Shown piece by piece: positions 39,340 through 40,936 of a stretch of 40,936 nucleotides of DNA. The notes beneath the pieces were generated by a model. The model made no database searches, had not been told where the DNA came from, and was given only the letters and a program-made list of their open reading frames with translations. This stretch comes from Nitrospirota bacterium (GTDB lineage: Bacteria > Nitrospirota > Nitrospiria > Nitrospirales > Nitrospiraceae): positions 1 to 40,936 of the forward strand of contig JAGWTI010000022.1 in the NCBI GenBank assembly GCA_028876065.1, given 5' to 3'. Numbering within the stretch: position 1 is the first letter of the stretch; every line of letters begins with the position of its first letter. The position numbers were made by a program, and so were the translations under genes.

Positions 39340-40781
39340 AAGCTCCATCGATCTTGATCGTTGACGACGAGCCGTTGATGCGGCTCTCGATGCTCGACGC
39401 GTTGAAGGCCGTCGGCTATGAGGTCCGGGCGGCGGCCACGGGACAGGAGGGGCATGCCATCCTCTCCTCGGAGACGTTCGACATCGTGATCACCGACCTG
39501 CGTCTGCCCGGATCGGACGGGTTGTCGTTGCTGCAGGCGTGCAAACAACGGTCGCCGCGGTCGGAAGTGATTCTGATTACGGCGCACGGCTCGGTGGAGA
39601 CGGCGGTCGAGGCGATGAAGTTGGGCGCTTACGATTACGTCACCAAGCCCTTTGCGATGGACGAACTGCTGCTGGTTGTGGACCGGGTGACGAAAGTCCT
39701 GGCGCTGCGCCAGGAAAACCTGCAGCTCCGGGAGGAGCTGGAGGGGCGGTTCAGCTTCGAGGGCATTCTCGGGAAGAACGACCGGATGCGGGAGGTGTTG
39801 GAGAAGATCCAGTTGGTTGCCGCGACGGACTCGACGGTGCTGATTGTCGGGGAGAGCGGAACCGGCAAAGAATTGGTGGCCAATGCGCTGCACCGCAGCA
39901 GCCCGCGTCGCGATCACGCGCTGATTAAAGTCAGTTGCGCGGCCTTGCCGGAATCTCTGTTGGAGGCGGAACTGTTCGGACACGAAAAGGGAGCGTTCAC
40001 GGGCGCGCTCAAGCAGCGGCGAGGCCGGTTCGAATTGGCCCACAAGGGGACGCTGTTCCTGGACGAGATCGGGGAAATTTCCCCGGTGGTGCAGGTGAAG
40101 CTGCTGCGGGTCTTGCAGGAACGGCAATTCGAGCGGGTGGGAGGGAACGAAACCGTCGAGGTGGACGTGCGGCTCGTGTGTGCGACGCAAAAGGATCTCA
40201 AGAAAGAGGTGCAACAGGGGCGGTTTCGGGAAGATCTCTATTATCGCCTGAACGTCGTGCCGGTGGTCTTGCCCCCGCTGCGCGAGCGCCGGGAGGATGT
40301 GTTGCTGATCGGCGAGCACATACTGCAGGCCCGTGCGGCGAAAATCAATAAGCCGCTGAAAGGGTTTTCCCATCGAGCCCAAGAGCTCTTGCTCCGCTAT
40401 TCGTTCCCCGGCAATGTGCGCGAGCTTGAAAATATGATCGAGCGGGCGGTCGCGCTGGGGCGCTCCGGCGAGGAGGTCCAGCCCTGGGACTTGTGCGGAT
40501 TCTCCGTCTGTCCGTACTTGGGCGGGACGCATCAAGATGCCTGCGGGTTCTGTAGCGAAGGGCTGACCGGCAAGCGGGCCACCAGCGCCGCGTTGGACTC
40601 CCTGTCGTCGGCCAGAGAACAGTTCGAGAAGGACTATATCGTCACCGTCCTGGAACGGGTCGGCGGAAGCCGGACCGATGCGTCGCGGTTGCTGGGACTC
40701 TCCCGAAAAGCTTTGTGGGAAAAGTGTAAGCGCTACGGCATCCCCTCCTCGCGCGGCGAGGCGGAAGAAGCGGACGAGTAG
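39336..40781 (+). CDS. NtrC-type sigma54-activating response regulator with a cysteine-rich linker
   Basis: 481 residues starting with GTG, overlapping the kinase stop by 4 bases. Receiver domain (1-120) with acidic pocket Asp10/Asp11 and phosphorylation site Asp54. The AAA+ domain (about 145-380) has Walker A G-E-S-G-T-G-K (172-178), the sigma54-contact loop G-A-F-T-G-A (219-224) and Walker B T-L-F-L-D-E-I-G-E. The C-terminal Fis-type helix-turn-helix is at about 430-470 (D-A-S-R-L-L-G-L-S-R-K-A-L-W). Between them lie Cys387, Cys392, Cys403 and Cys406 (C-x4-C-x10-C-x2-C) with His399, an unusual putative metal or Fe-S site. It activates sigma54 promoters; targets are not visible. Confidence 0.93.
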   Translation: MKAPSILIVDDEPLMRLSMLDALKAVGYEVRAAATGQEGHAILSSETFDIVITDLRLPGSDGLSLLQACKQRSPRSEVILITAHGSVETAVEAMKLGAYDYVTKPFAMDELLLVVDRVTKVLALRQENLQLREELEGRFSFEGILGKNDRMREVLEKIQLVAATDSTVLIVGESGTGKELVANALHRSSPRRDHALIKVSCAALPESLLEAELFGHEKGAFTGALKQRRGRFELAHKGTLFLDEIGEISPVVQVKLLRVLQERQFERVGGNETVEVDVRLVCATQKDLKKEVQQGRFREDLYYRLNVVPVVLPPLRERREDVLLIGEHILQARAAKINKPLKGFSHRAQELLLRYSFPGNVRELENMIERAVALGRSGEEVQPWDLCGFSVCPYLGGTHQDACGFCSEGLTGKRATSAALDSLSSAREQFEKDYIVTVLERVGGSRTDASRLLGLSRKALWEKCKRYGIPSSRGEAEEADE

Positions 40782-40838
40782 GCGGCCGTAGCGGGGCAGT
40801 CCGCATCCGTGCTCGCAGTTTCTAATTTAGCGGGAGTT

Positions 40839-40858
40839 CCCCACCTGTCAGGGTGGGG
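40839..40858 (+). repeat. Hairpin similar to the one at the left edge
   Basis: 7-bp stem: CCCCACC (40839-40845) pairs with GGTGGGG (40852-40858), loop TGTCAG. Stem and loop differ from the hairpin at 101-122 by only two changes (CCCCGCC, TGTAAG). No T-run follows, so it is more like an insertion-element end or remnant than a terminator. Confidence 0.5.
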
Positions 40859-40909
40859 GTGAGAGCTGGGAGCCGTCTGTTGCTCGCCCTGGTGCTATGA
40901 TGGGCGCCA

Positions 40910-40936
40910 ATGAAGCTCCATCGACAGGCCCATGTC
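40910..40936 (+). CDS. Start of an unidentified gene, cut by the window edge
   Basis: Nine open codons (M-K-L-H-R-Q-A-H-V) run to the right edge. A TATGAT box lies at 40896-40901, 8 bases upstream of the ATG, which would give an almost leaderless transcript. There is no clear ribosome site. Too short to assign. Confidence 0.25.

Noticed and set aside
1-40936. CRISPR arrays, tRNA or rRNA genes
   Set aside because: No regularly spaced direct repeats and no tRNA- or rRNA-like sequence were noticed on either strand.

Overview
The window reads as a chromosomal segment of a GC-rich, Gram-negative, aerobic chemolithotroph, most likely of the phylum Nitrospirota and probably Nitrospira or a close relative. 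The clues are two long cytochrome bd-like oxidase subunits with no CydB partner, membrane-anchored c-type cytochromes encoded beside them, a cytochrome c fused to an ethylbenzene-dehydrogenase-type heme b domain (the fold of NxrC-like subunits), a very large multicopper oxidase, and MobA for molybdopterin guanine dinucleotide synthesis. This assignment is inference. No rRNA or tRNA gene was seen.

Layout. 1-122: the 3' end of an IS200/IS605-type transposase gene and its terminal hairpin. 286-872 (minus): a Doc/Fic toxin with its antitoxin. 984-3931 (minus): a KimA-type potassium importer and a secreted PKD-domain protein. 4383-9505: a promoter, a 1624-residue MofA/OmpB-like multicopper oxidase and a strong terminator. 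9578-13044: two paralogous secreted copper (cupredoxin-like) proteins flanking a secreted HEAT-repeat protein; the second has its own promoter, a long leader with inverted repeats, and a terminator. 13075-21415: a long same-strand run with a SAM methyltransferase, a DUF420-like membrane protein, a Cys-rich PCP_red-domain protein, an unknown membrane protein, the first bd-like oxidase subunit, a DUF3047 protein, a glycine-zipper membrane protein and two FGE/SUMF1-fold proteins that lack catalytic cysteines.

21410-28387: the second respiratory operon. It starts from a perfect-consensus sigma70 promoter (21459-21487), then has two tiny single-helix membrane proteins (46 and 43 residues), the second bd-like subunit, an intercistronic hairpin, a membrane cytochrome c with two heme sites, a second membrane cytochrome c with one heme site, and a dihaem cytochrome c/heme b fusion, closed by a strong terminator. 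A 34-residue membrane peptide may be encoded on the opposite strand across the promoter. 28414-36081: housekeeping genes mobA, a GT9 glycosyltransferase, argS, and tgt-yajC-secD-secF. 36160-40781: a three-PAS sensor kinase and a sigma54-activating response regulator with an unusual four-cysteine linker. 40839-40858 holds a hairpin very like the one at the left edge, and the first codons of another gene begin at 40910.

How it may work together (inference): the multicopper oxidase and the copper proteins would act outside the cytoplasmic membrane on a metal or another donor. The c-type cytochromes would carry electrons to one or both bd-like subunits. The methyltransferase, PCP_red, DUF3047, DUF420 and FGE-fold proteins look like assembly or accessory factors of this respiratory module. 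The tiny membrane proteins are candidates for oxidase small subunits. The bd-like pair with its accessory and micro-protein set is the least explained and most interesting part of the window.
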